From NCBI GenBank assembly GCA_002702705.1, contig PABH01000072.1, positions 1 to 64,000 of the forward strand: a stretch of DNA of 64,000 nt. The letters are read 5' to 3'. The notes beneath the pieces are model-generated. The model was not told the origin of the DNA. It was given only the letters and a program-made list of their open reading frames with translations, and made no database searches. Shown in pieces: positions 44,915-54,102 of the stretch (positions within the stretch are counted from its first letter, which is position 1; each line of letters starts with the position of its first letter). The position numbers were made by a program, and so were the translations under genes. Origin of the DNA: Anaerolineaceae bacterium (GTDB lineage Bacteria; Chloroflexota; Anaerolineae; Anaerolineales; Anaerolineaceae).

Positions 44915-46050
44915 TGAAAAATAGAATCATTGGTCCTGATGATCCAGCGCTTGCTGTCCTTCAGCAGCAGTTACTCGATCATCCTGAATGGGAAACCGAA
45001 TTAATCATCTTTCCTTGGGCAGAATATCAGCCCATGATGGAGTCATCATTAAAGGAAGAGACTAGCTCTTATCAAGCTGTATGTGTACCAGGACATATCT
45101 GGCTGCCTGGTTTGGTAAGCAATAACTGGTTGGCTGATTTTGACACATTACTACCTGAACTCGACCCTATCGCGCGCCAAACATATCAACCAGAAGACAT
45201 CATTTTGTCCGTAGCAAACGAATGTAAGCTTAATGGCAAACAATATATCCTGCCTTTGTTTACCGATGGGCACTTGGTTTTTTATCGAAAAGACCTGTTA
45301 AATTTAACCAGTGCGGTTGATGTGCCGATCATTAATCCACTTGACCTGCCGCAAATCTTGGAAAAAAGTACAAAAAATGATGATATATTCCCTTTTGCAT
45401 TAAAAGCTCATCCCAGTGAAATACTTTTAGATTGGCTCCCTTATTTATGGGCTGCAGGTGGAAAAGTTTGGGATTCACAAAAACAACAACCCTTGTTTAA
45501 CAGTCCGGAAGCGGTTAAGGCTCTCGAATTTTATGTCTCTTTAAAATCATTTTGCCCGGAGAATACGCATACTTTTGGCAATCAAGAAATTAGCGATCTT
45601 CTAAAATCTGGTAAAGTAATGATGGCAACAAGTTGGGGTGGTCAAGCAGCTCTAATTTTGGATGATGGAAACCCTTATCGGGATTTATTTGGCACTGCCT
45701 TATTTACATCACCTTGGAATGCTACCTGGGGTATCAGCATCCCGCAGAACCAAGCCATGGAACGAAAAGTAGAAATCTTATCCACCTTATTTAAAGCGGC
45801 TTCTCCACAACAAGACCGGGAAGTAACTCGTGTGGCGGGAAGTCCTGTTCGTTATAGTAGCTATTCCGACAATCAATTATCACGTTATTCCTGGCTTGAA
45901 GCCCAACAACAAATGTTGAACCGATGCCAGATGCTGCCAACAGACCCGAAATTCAGTAAATATTTAGGGCCTCTATATGAAGCTGTGTATCAGGTCTTTA
46001 TGGGTGAAATTACCCCAACAGAGGCCCTCGAGAAGGCAGCACAGTCTTAA
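44914..46050 (+). CDS. Solute-binding-protein fold (ABC family 1) without signal peptide
   Basis: About 378 residues. The sequence has the two-lobe fold of family 1 sugar-binding proteins (LPLFTDGHLVFYRKDLL, LPYLWAAGGKVWDS, MMATSWGGQAALI), but starts MKNRIIGPDDPALAV with no hydrophobic signal or lipobox, so it should stay in the cytoplasm. Its ATG shares a base with the RuBisCO-like stop codon (TGATG); a GTG one codon earlier is also possible. No permease genes accompany it. It may bind a sugar phosphate as a sensor, carrier or subunit of the same pathway. Function unknown. Confidence 0.7.
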   Translation: MKNRIIGPDDPALAVLQQQLLDHPEWETELIIFPWAEYQPMMESSLKEETSSYQAVCVPGHIWLPGLVSNNWLADFDTLLPELDPIARQTYQPEDIILSVANECKLNGKQYILPLFTDGHLVFYRKDLLNLTSAVDVPIINPLDLPQILEKSTKNDDIFPFALKAHPSEILLDWLPYLWAAGGKVWDSQKQQPLFNSPEAVKALEFYVSLKSFCPENTHTFGNQEISDLLKSGKVMMATSWGGQAALILDDGNPYRDLFGTALFTSPWNATWGISIPQNQAMERKVEILSTLFKAASPQQDREVTRVAGSPVRYSSYSDNQLSRYSWLEAQQQMLNRCQMLPTDPKFSKYLGPLYEAVYQVFMGEITPTEALEKAAQS

Positions 46051-46072
46051 TCAAATCCGATCTCTCCCCCGG

Positions 46073-46106
46073 AAAAAGCCCTGGTGATTATTATCCAGGG
46101 CTTTTT
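46073..46106. terminator. Bidirectional intrinsic terminator
   Basis: Stem AAAAAGCCCTGG / CCAGGGCTTTTT with a 10-base loop, at the end of the RuBisCO-like operon and the convergent surface-protein gene. Confidence 0.92.
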
Positions 46107-46125
46107 AGAATTATCGTTCACTCAC

Positions 46126-49100
46126 TTACGGGAATGGCGAATTATTTAAGATAATAATTAACAAAGTTCTGTAAAACACAAACACATCCGAAACTTCATG
46201 GTAGACAGAACTTATTGGACTATCACTGCGAATCTCTGGTTCTACACTGGCATAATGCCCAGGAGAAACAGGTGGTAATTTTACTTCAATTATTAGATTA
46301 CATTCCTCGCCAGATGGAATGGTTATCCCTTCAGCATAAAGACTTGTATTCCCATAAACGGAAGATCCGACTCCGCAAATATCATCTTGCCGATCACTTA
46401 CCATTTGTAAACCAGGAATAATTTTGTTTAAGTCTAATTGCAAATCAAAATTTATCTCATTTGGTGTAATATTTCGCATTCGATAATTAAATTGAATCGG
46501 ATCAAAAACATCAATTGGATTACCTGTAAATTCAATAACGAGTCCATAAACTTCAAATGAATCGGTTACATCAGTCTGATTGAATTCATAACCGTCAATA
46601 ATTCCGCGAATTGTGGTTGTTGCACTCTCAATAAGCGTATTACTTCCAATGTCGCTGGGTATATGAATAGACAAAGAAAATGTACAGCTATCCCCAGGAA
46701 GAAGCGATCCTCCCGAAAGGTAAATCTGGTTTTCATTTTCGATAAGGAACGAACCTCCGCCACATACGCCAGAAGATGGAAAACTCTCAATAGACAGACC
46801 ACTTAATGCATCATCAAAATCTTCATCAAATCGGATATCGGTTAAAACTTTTGATGGATGATTATTCGAGATTGTATAACGAACCTCAATCGTGCTGTCC
46901 GGAGCAGTTATCTCTGACAAAAATTGTTTTGTTAGTGTAAATGGGAAACCGATAGAAATGTTTTCCGATAAAGGAAGCAACTGGAGGTTTACTCCATTGA
47001 GCAAAAAAGAAAAAGCTGAGGAAGATCCATTATAGTCACTTATAGCAGCATTTATTGGAATCGACAGTGGAATTAAAAACTCACAAGCCTCCCCACTTTG
47101 TAATGAAATTCCCGATACCTCCAATTCATCTTCATCATCACCGCTAAGAATGACTTGTGACCCAATACCACACATATCAGCGATTGGTAATCCAACAGGT
47201 TGTAAACCACTTATCCAGTTATTTATATTGATAGAAAACGAGCCATTCGTCATGCTATATTGGGTATTATTCTGAAAAGAAAAAGAAAGATCAATGGTAT
47301 CACCAGGGTAAACCGCTGAAGATGAAATATTCATCTCATAACTAATTCCACCCACCTTTAATCCAGCACCATCTATTTTGTCAGAAAGTGTGCGGTTATC
47401 CACCTGAAAATTTACATTTGTAATTAACAATCTACCATACTCACCTGGGTAAGCTGAATCGGGGATTTTAAGATATACACTGAATTGGCAAGATTCTCCT
47501 GGTGCCAATGAACCATTCTCAAAAAGAACGTTGTTTGTGCCTGAAATTCTGGAACTGCCGCCGCAAATTCCTTCCTGTTGTGGGATAGATGAAATAACCA
47601 AGCCATCGATGAAAGAAGTTAAATTTTCATTAAAATTTATTGAATCAACGTCCACCCCACTCCCAGGATTCTCACCTGTTAAACTTTCGTTTGAAATTCG
47701 ATAAACAACCTCTACGATATCTCCGGGAATTTTGTTTTCATCCAAAAAATCTCTGGATACATTTAGAGGTAAGGATTGTATCTGTAAAGTGTCAATCGCT
47801 GTAGATCCAACGTAATTATTTTCGTTAAATGTGTATATTAAATTTCCGCTTTCACTGACATAATTCGTACTGGAAATTCCTGAAGGCACGGTAAAATTAA
47901 TTGAAAATTCGCAAACCCCGCCGGGTTCGATGGAAATATTCATAAATTCCAAAGTGGTCGTACCGCCTATTATATAGCTAATAGACAATGAACCAGCACC
48001 ACAATAATTTGAATTCGGGAGAGTTATCGAGTTATCTCCAAGAAACTCCGACAAATTATCAGTAAATTCAATATTTGAAAGCGAATCAATACTCGAAAAA
48101 TTTTCAATACGGTAAATTAACTCAACTTGATCACCAGGATAAATTGGTTCAGCATCGGCTTGAAAAGTTTTTGTAAATATCGGAACAGGCTCAATAAACA
48201 ATCTTAAATAATTCGGCAAGCCATCATAACGAACCCCATTGATTTCCCAAGATATATTGCTAGAAATAAACTCGTAATCGCCATAATCTGCATCATTTGG
48301 GATGGATAGAGAAATAATAAATTCACAAGACGATTCCGCTTGTAAGTTGCCACCAGAAAAATATATCGTGTCATTTCCCGTAACAGTAAGTTCTGAACCA
48401 ACTCCACATACATCTTGGGTTAATAAATTGGTAACAACAACTCCCGGTAGTAACACACCGAAATTTTCATGAAATTCGATATTTTTCATTTCCTCATCAC
48501 GAGATAGGTTCTGAATACGATAATGAATGTCGACCATATCCCCAGGACGAGCCCAATAATTTTCCGTATTTTTTTCAAAAGAGATAGCTGTATCAAAATC
48601 TACGGTTAAAGCAGTGTTTGCTTTTCCGGCTGAGATATTAAAACCTATGCCTGGTGATGAAAACAACAATTCACTTTGATTAATTATAAAATCTTCTCTA
48701 GCCACAGCTTTTACATCAACTTCTACCGTACATGAAGTTCCAGCGTTTAGGAGTTGGCTGGAACCAACATTTGTAAAATTAATAATACTCCCATTCGGTA
48801 CTGCGTTAATTTGACCACCTGGACATGTCGTACTGGCATTCGGGTTATCTGCAACAACAAGGCCGTTAGGAAGAATATTATTGAACTGCATGTTATAGAT
48901 ATTTGTAGAATTATTTGTATTATCAATTGTATAGGTAACCCTGGCAGTCTGGTTGATAACTACTCCTGACGGGAAAATTTCCATTAAAAAACCCGGGAAA
49001 CCCGAAGAAATCGTTAAATCCGGGATGGTTAAGAAGTTATTTCCATTAGCATAGGTGACAAGGATATTATCGGTGAAGGAATAAACACCAACTTCCGAAG

Positions 49101-49518
49101 AAGAAACATCAATCTCAATCATACAACTACTATCACGATTAACCAGCCCTTGAGAGAAAGTTATTTCACGACCACCATAAGCTGCATCGACTACCCCAAT
49201 TTCACAGGTTGTTCGATTGATCGATGGATTCATCACATAAACATTCTCAGGCAGTGTGAAATTAAATGAAATTTGATCAACCACATAATCGTTTAAATTC
49301 TCCATATTTATCCGCAGTGTGGATACAGAACCGGGTCCAATTCTAGAAGGCGACCAAGAGGCAATTAGATTTAGTGGAAGATCAGCACTTTGTGCTGCTG
49401 AAAGAACTGGAGTGATTTGTAATGGTGAAAATAAACCAATGAATAAAATAATTATTAATATTGTCACATGGAAAATTGTTTTTACTCTTTTATAATAATT
49501 GGCGATTTGATTGATCAT
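46126..49518 (-). CDS. Large secreted protein with eight DUF11-like/Ig-fold repeats
   Basis: About 1130 residues. I start at the ATG at 49518, six bases after GAAAGGTG, which leaves a signal peptide (IFHVTILIIILFIGLF, then LSAAQS). Eight repeats of roughly 125-145 residues follow, each with PGD-type turn, a Y-x-I-x-N strand, a C-G-x-G-S motif and PGxSCxF, i.e. two Cys per repeat that could form a disulfide. No transmembrane anchor, LPxTG or dockerin follows the last repeat, which ends in VFVFYRTLLIIIL and a short tail. It should be exported; a surface-layer, adhesive or matrix role is a guess. Confidence 0.8.
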   Translation of the reverse strand: MINQIANYYKRVKTIFHVTILIIILFIGLFSPLQITPVLSAAQSADLPLNLIASWSPSRIGPGSVSTLRINMENLNDYVVDQISFNFTLPENVYVMNPSINRTTCEIGVVDAAYGGREITFSQGLVNRDSSCMIEIDVSSSEVGVYSFTDNILVTYANGNNFLTIPDLTISSGFPGFLMEIFPSGVVINQTARVTYTIDNTNNSTNIYNMQFNNILPNGLVVADNPNASTTCPGGQINAVPNGSIINFTNVGSSQLLNAGTSCTVEVDVKAVAREDFIINQSELLFSSPGIGFNISAGKANTALTVDFDTAISFEKNTENYWARPGDMVDIHYRIQNLSRDEEMKNIEFHENFGVLLPGVVVTNLLTQDVCGVGSELTVTGNDTIYFSGGNLQAESSCEFIISLSIPNDADYGDYEFISSNISWEINGVRYDGLPNYLRLFIEPVPIFTKTFQADAEPIYPGDQVELIYRIENFSSIDSLSNIEFTDNLSEFLGDNSITLPNSNYCGAGSLSISYIIGGTTTLEFMNISIEPGGVCEFSINFTVPSGISSTNYVSESGNLIYTFNENNYVGSTAIDTLQIQSLPLNVSRDFLDENKIPGDIVEVVYRISNESLTGENPGSGVDVDSINFNENLTSFIDGLVISSIPQQEGICGGSSRISGTNNVLFENGSLAPGESCQFSVYLKIPDSAYPGEYGRLLITNVNFQVDNRTLSDKIDGAGLKVGGISYEMNISSSAVYPGDTIDLSFSFQNNTQYSMTNGSFSININNWISGLQPVGLPIADMCGIGSQVILSGDDEDELEVSGISLQSGEACEFLIPLSIPINAAISDYNGSSSAFSFLLNGVNLQLLPLSENISIGFPFTLTKQFLSEITAPDSTIEVRYTISNNHPSKVLTDIRFDEDFDDALSGLSIESFPSSGVCGGGSFLIENENQIYLSGGSLLPGDSCTFSLSIHIPSDIGSNTLIESATTTIRGIIDGYEFNQTDVTDSFEVYGLVIEFTGNPIDVFDPIQFNYRMRNITPNEINFDLQLDLNKIIPGLQMVSDRQDDICGVGSSVYGNTSLYAEGITIPSGEECNLIIEVKLPPVSPGHYASVEPEIRSDSPISSVYHEVSDVFVFYRTLLIIILNNSPFP

Positions 49519-49805
49519 GAAATACACCTTTCTTACCACAATCTAAAAATGAAATATTCTCGAATTTTTCAATATATTGGCATTATGAAATTATAAACAA
49601 TCATGAAATTTATTATGTTCATAAATACATTAAATTCAAGTAAAATAATTCGACTTGTTTTTTGAAACATTAACCTTACAAAGTTAGAAATTTTACAAGC
49701 AGTTCAATTAAACTACCTTGAGAACAAAGCAATAAACCATTATAATTCAGTGGCTGAATATTATATGTAGCAAAAATTTGCTGTTCTTCCTGAAAGGTTA
49801 TTCAT
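49519..49805. promoter_or_regulatory. AT-rich divergent region
   Basis: 287 bases without a gene between divergent genes. ATTCAG TGG CTGAAT (49745-49759) is a short perfect inverted repeat near the plus-strand gene. No other structure was recognised. Confidence 0.3.
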
Positions 49806-51239
49806 TTGAAAACAATTTTTATTTATCTCGATCATGGACTTGGGGTTAGTTATTTTTTTGAGACCGGACTATTGGAAAAGTTGTTAAACCAAGATCTTCG
49901 TTTGGTATTCCTTTTACAAAAAGCTGAATTGGAAAGAAAAAAATCTGAAATTTCCCATCCGAACGTTGTTTTTGAATCAATGCGGGAGGATGAAACCCTA
50001 AAGTACCAAAAATCCTATTATGCTGGGATTCAGGAATTGTTTGAATACGTTCGTCGAACAGTTGCCTCACCCAAAATCCCGTTAACTTATGTGAATACAC
50101 GACAGCGAAACAAAGAATTTGAAGCCAAGGGTCGTCGAAAATTAGTTCTTAAATTATTAAGACCTCTCATTTCCACCTTGCGTCATACAAAATTAGGCAG
50201 AACTTTATTCAGAAAACTTCAGGCGAGTTTATTTACACCAAACATCTACCCTGATCTTTTTGACAAATATAAACCATCCTTAATTATTTCCTGTGCTGCA
50301 GGCTGGCGGCTTGATCAATATCTTCTTCGAGAAGCAAAACAGCGGAATATTCGAACGGCTACCACAATTATAGGTTGGGATAACCCTGGTTCAGCTGGTC
50401 TACCTGGTGCAGATATGGATTATGTAAATGTATGGTCAAAAACCCATGAATGGGAAATCGCAGAAGGTGTAGACTGGAACCGAAAAAATATTTATATTGG
50501 CGGCATGCCACTTTATGATCGTTATCTCAACAAAACCTGGTTACTGCCACGCGAAGAATATTTTTCTCAACATCATTTGGATCCTGATAAAAAACTAATC
50601 TCCTTTGCCGCAACTGCATTAAGCGCAACCCCTAACCTACCAACAATAAAAATATTAGCTGATATTGTAAACAACCAAGAATTAAACCAACCAGTTCAAC
50701 TTTTAGTACGGCTTCATCCCACCCACTTTAAATCCGATCCTGCTTATAAAGAAGAGGCGGATCAAATATTTGAACTTGTTGAACAATGCCAAAATGTACA
50801 TATCGTTGAGCCGAAAGAAGCACCAGAAGGTTTGGAACGGTATTCAGGCGAAGATTTCCCAGAAAAAGCCAGTATGCTCGAATACTCCGATATCCTAGTC
50901 ACCATTTATTCTACAATGGTAGTAGAAGGTGCGCTGCATGATACCCCGTGCATAAACACGGTTATTCCCAATGAAAATGGTTGGAAAAACAAGTTTTGGG
51001 TACCTATGGAGGAAATTCCAAGTTGGCCTACACCAGTTCGAATTGATGGATTTAACGCCGGAAAACGCGTTACCAGTAAACACGAGTTGATACAAGCCTT
51101 AAATGAATACTTGGATAACCCAGCTTTGGACAAGGAAGGTAGACGGGCACTTGCTGAAAGCGAAGTTACCTTCTTAGATGGAACAGCTACCCAAAGAACT
51201 GCTGAAAATTTAATTAACATCATAAATCTTTGTTCTTAA
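49806..51239 (+). CDS. GT-B-like glycosyl/glycerophosphotransferase-like protein
   Basis: A 477-residue cytoplasmic protein. It starts at TTG (LKTIFIYLDHGLGVSYFFET) after GAAAGGTT. The central part has the donor-binding half of CDP-glycerol glycerophosphotransferase/GT-B folds: VRLHPTHFKSDPAYKEE and LEYSDILVTIYSTMVVEGAL. These act in synthesis of cell-surface polymers. It is followed 50 bases later by a large membrane protein, and both may build a surface glycan. Family assignment is moderately sure. Confidence 0.6.
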   Translation: MKTIFIYLDHGLGVSYFFETGLLEKLLNQDLRLVFLLQKAELERKKSEISHPNVVFESMREDETLKYQKSYYAGIQELFEYVRRTVASPKIPLTYVNTRQRNKEFEAKGRRKLVLKLLRPLISTLRHTKLGRTLFRKLQASLFTPNIYPDLFDKYKPSLIISCAAGWRLDQYLLREAKQRNIRTATTIIGWDNPGSAGLPGADMDYVNVWSKTHEWEIAEGVDWNRKNIYIGGMPLYDRYLNKTWLLPREEYFSQHHLDPDKKLISFAATALSATPNLPTIKILADIVNNQELNQPVQLLVRLHPTHFKSDPAYKEEADQIFELVEQCQNVHIVEPKEAPEGLERYSGEDFPEKASMLEYSDILVTIYSTMVVEGALHDTPCINTVIPNENGWKNKFWVPMEEIPSWPTPVRIDGFNAGKRVTSKHELIQALNEYLDNPALDKEGRRALAESEVTFLDGTATQRTAENLINIINLCS

Positions 51240-51289
51240 TTTAAAAACACGACAAATAAAATAACACCGTATGTTTAAAGAGGCTCCTT

Positions 51290-53305
51290 ATGTTTTTGTG
51301 GATGCGTAAGAATCAAAACGTAATTAATATTATTGTATTGATTGTAATCGCTTTGATTTGTTTTTTGCCATTAAGCAACCAAACAGGCTATTATTTAAAT
51401 GATTGGCATCCATTAGCAGGGAAACTAACGAATAAAAGCGTATATAGTTTGTGGTCGTTTGAAAGAAAAGGGGTAGGTTTCCTGTTTTCAATTACCTACC
51501 CAATCATACAAGATAACCATTTTATGTGGCAATTGTTTACAATTTCTTTGAGGCTATTGGGAGCAATAGGATTTTACTGGTTATTAAATTTGGTCTGGAA
51601 AAAAAATTCCTACTTTAATTTATCTGCAGCCATAATCTTTCTGGTTTATCCAGGCTTTATGCAGCAACCGATTGCCCTTACTTTTTCAAACCATTATATA
51701 GGATATGATCTTGCAATTTTTTCGCTTATATTCTCAATATTAGCTATTAAATCTCGTCCTTTACTCATCAAAATCATATTGATCGTCGTGGCTCTATTTT
51801 TACAACTGGGCTATTTATTCGATTACGAATATATGTTGGGGTTTGAAATCGTTCGATTAGTGCTGTTTTTATTTTTATTTGATTCTCCACGGTTACTCGC
51901 AATAAAGAACTTAAAAAAAGTTTTGCTAAATGGAGCTTTATATATTATTGGTCTATGTGCCTTTTTGTATTGGCGATTGTTTATTTTTGTTAGCTCTCGT
52001 CCTGCGACGAATATTGATTTACTCAAGGATAGATACATCAATAGTCCCATTGATATGGGAATTAAAATCAGTATAGAAATTATTCGTGACTTTATAGAAA
52101 CAGTTTGGCAAAGTTGGAGTGTACCATTTTACCAAACAGCCTCAAACACAGATCCTAAACATTTTATTATCTCCGTGTCGTTAGCCGTTGTGGCTGTAAT
52201 TATTTTTATTTTAACAATTAAATTTCTTAACCTTGAAAACAATAGTTCACCGATTACTGCAAATGAAAATAATAAAATACACTATAACGAATTTATTTGG
52301 GTTGGATTAATTGCGATTTTTGCAGCAATAATACCGGTAATTTTATCGAATCGAGAAGTAAAGTACAACTTACAAATGGACCGGTATACGCTACACGCAA
52401 CATTGGGGGTAGCGTTATTCATTACGGGATTGATTTTTAAATGGATTAACTTACACTCAAGAAAATATATTTTATTATTCTTATTGTTTCTTTCCGTAAT
52501 TTCTCATTACAACAATTCCCTAACATATGTTGAATGGTGGGAAAATCAAAGGACACTTTGGTGGCAATTATCTTGGCGAGCGCCGGACATAAAGGATGGT
52601 ACTCAAATTTTACCCTTATTACCTTTTGGAAGTCGGCTTCAAGAAGGCGCTGAAGCATGGGCACCGGTTAATGCAATATATAATCCCGAACCTTCGGAGG
52701 TTCCATTAATTACTGCAGATGTATTAAACGCCGAAAACATGGTTAATATCTATTTAAAAAACAAATCCATCGTCACATTTCGCGGTATTCAATATACCAA
52801 TGATTTTTCTTTACCTTTGTTAATTTCATACCCAGCAGGCGGTTCTTGTGCACATATTATTGATGGTGACCGAATGGAACTTTCCTATTATGATGAGGAA
52901 ATCATTTACCGCGCAGCTCCTTTTTCTCAAATCCAGAGAATTGATGTAAGTGCTTCACCACACATACCTCCTGCTAGCATTTTTGGAAAAGAACCGGAAC
53001 ATGACTGGTGTTATTATTATCAGAAAGCCAGTTTACTTCGCCAACAGGAAAACTGGACAGAAGCAAGCCAACTAGGTGATTATGTTCTTGAGCAAAACAT
53101 CTTTCCCGTTGATCAATCAGAATGGTTGCCATTCCTGGAAACCTATCTCATATTGAATAATGCAGAAAAAGCAGATCTGATCATCGCAAAAATAAAATCT
53201 GACACACCCACACTAGAAAATTTATGTGGTGTATGGAAGTATGAAAAACCTCACCTTAACCCTGATGTGATGAATAGTCTATGTGCAGAATTACCTAATT
53301 ATTAA
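51290..53305 (+). CDS. Polytopic membrane protein with soluble C-terminal domain (possible GT-C glycosyltransferase)
   Basis: 671 residues. About ten to twelve hydrophobic helices occupy residues 10-400 (first one NVINIIVLIVIALICFLPL), with an acidic extracytoplasmic first loop that includes YLNDWHPLAG. From about residue 410 a soluble part follows, with a TPR-like end (ASLLRQQENWTEASQLGDY, TYLILNNAEKADLIIAKIK). The overall shape resembles GT-C glycosyltransferases of the PMT type but I see no decisive motif. It may act with the upstream transferase. Confidence 0.55.
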   Translation: MFLWMRKNQNVINIIVLIVIALICFLPLSNQTGYYLNDWHPLAGKLTNKSVYSLWSFERKGVGFLFSITYPIIQDNHFMWQLFTISLRLLGAIGFYWLLNLVWKKNSYFNLSAAIIFLVYPGFMQQPIALTFSNHYIGYDLAIFSLIFSILAIKSRPLLIKIILIVVALFLQLGYLFDYEYMLGFEIVRLVLFLFLFDSPRLLAIKNLKKVLLNGALYIIGLCAFLYWRLFIFVSSRPATNIDLLKDRYINSPIDMGIKISIEIIRDFIETVWQSWSVPFYQTASNTDPKHFIISVSLAVVAVIIFILTIKFLNLENNSSPITANENNKIHYNEFIWVGLIAIFAAIIPVILSNREVKYNLQMDRYTLHATLGVALFITGLIFKWINLHSRKYILLFLLFLSVISHYNNSLTYVEWWENQRTLWWQLSWRAPDIKDGTQILPLLPFGSRLQEGAEAWAPVNAIYNPEPSEVPLITADVLNAENMVNIYLKNKSIVTFRGIQYTNDFSLPLLISYPAGGSCAHIIDGDRMELSYYDEEIIYRAAPFSQIQRIDVSASPHIPPASIFGKEPEHDWCYYYQKASLLRQQENWTEASQLGDYVLEQNIFPVDQSEWLPFLETYLILNNAEKADLIIAKIKSDTPTLENLCGVWKYEKPHLNPDVMNSLCAELPNY

Positions 53306-53445
53306 TCAAGGTTATATTTAAAGTGGATATACAAAAAATTACTATTCACAGCTCATAAAAAATAATTTATAACCGCTACGCCGTCTTTCATTAATACTTA
53401 GCAGGAAACTCTGAATTATTATTATCAACTAGACAGATTCACCTC

Positions 53446-53485
53446 AAAAAGTGTATACTTGTTTGGTAATATCTATACACTTTTT
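53446..53485. repeat. Perfect 12-base inverted repeat upstream of the ECF-associated lipoprotein gene
   Basis: AAAAAGTGTATA (53446-53457), 16-base spacer, TATACACTTTTT (53474-53485), ending 18 bases before the lipoprotein ATG. It may be an operator, or a weak AT-rich terminator for the membrane protein gene upstream. The bases 53306-53503 hold no other feature. Confidence 0.5.
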
Positions 53486-53503
53486 AATATAAATGGAGAG
53501 ATT

Positions 53504-54079
53504 ATGTCGAAAAAAATTCTTGTTTGTATTAGTATTTTAGTCCTATCTGTATTAATTTTTTCAGCTTGTACACCTACCACTGCTGTGGTTAACGAGCCCG
53601 AAGTTGTGGTTGATGAACCAGTCATTAACGATGGAGGAAATGGTTCTGGTGGTGGAAACGGATCAGGAAATGGTAATGGTTCGGGTGACGAAGTTGCAGA
53701 AGAAACCATGACCGCTGAAAAGGAAAATGCCGCTTTAAGTGTAACTGGAAATGTTGAAAATGAACTTAGTTGGTCAGAAGAAGATGTTAAAGCGTTAAAC
53801 ACGTTGGATGTGGAATCAACCAATAGCAAAGGGGAGACAGAAACTTATACTGGTGTTCTTATTTCTGACCTTTTAAGTTTGGCTGCTCTAAAACCAGACG
53901 CAGAAACACTGGTATTTGTGGCAGATGACGGTTATACTGCTGAAATCGCATTGGCTGACATTATGGATTGTGATAATTGTATACTCTCCTTCCGCTCAAA
54001 AGGTGGCTTCAGTTCTGTAATTCCGGGTGCGGAAAAAAATCTTCAGGTAAAAGGCGTTGTTGAACTTCAAGTAAAATAA
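53504..54079 (+). CDS. Lipoprotein with sulfite-oxidase/molybdopterin-domain-like fold
   Basis: 191 residues. The ATG at 53504 gives MSKKILVCISILVLSVLIFS followed by the lipobox Cys (ACTP). A Gly/Asn/Ser-rich linker (about 50-75) precedes a C-terminal domain with LSWSEEDVKAL, GVLISDLLSLAALKPDAE and TAEIALADI, resembling the small domains found next to molybdopterin oxidoreductases and seen in uptake systems. A similar domain occurs in the protein encoded at 56946, so both probably serve the ECF importer downstream as extracytoplasmic components. Function unproven. Confidence 0.6.
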   Translation: MSKKILVCISILVLSVLIFSACTPTTAVVNEPEVVVDEPVINDGGNGSGGGNGSGNGNGSGDEVAEETMTAEKENAALSVTGNVENELSWSEEDVKALNTLDVESTNSKGETETYTGVLISDLLSLAALKPDAETLVFVADDGYTAEIALADIMDCDNCILSFRSKGGFSSVIPGAEKNLQVKGVVELQVK

Positions 54080-54102
54080 ATAATAGCTAGGATCGAATAA
54101 AA

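Noticed and set aside
46126-49518. Tandem DNA repeats or a CRISPR-like array
   Set aside because: The repetition is at protein level with strongly diverged DNA; no short direct repeats with spacers were seen anywhere in the window.
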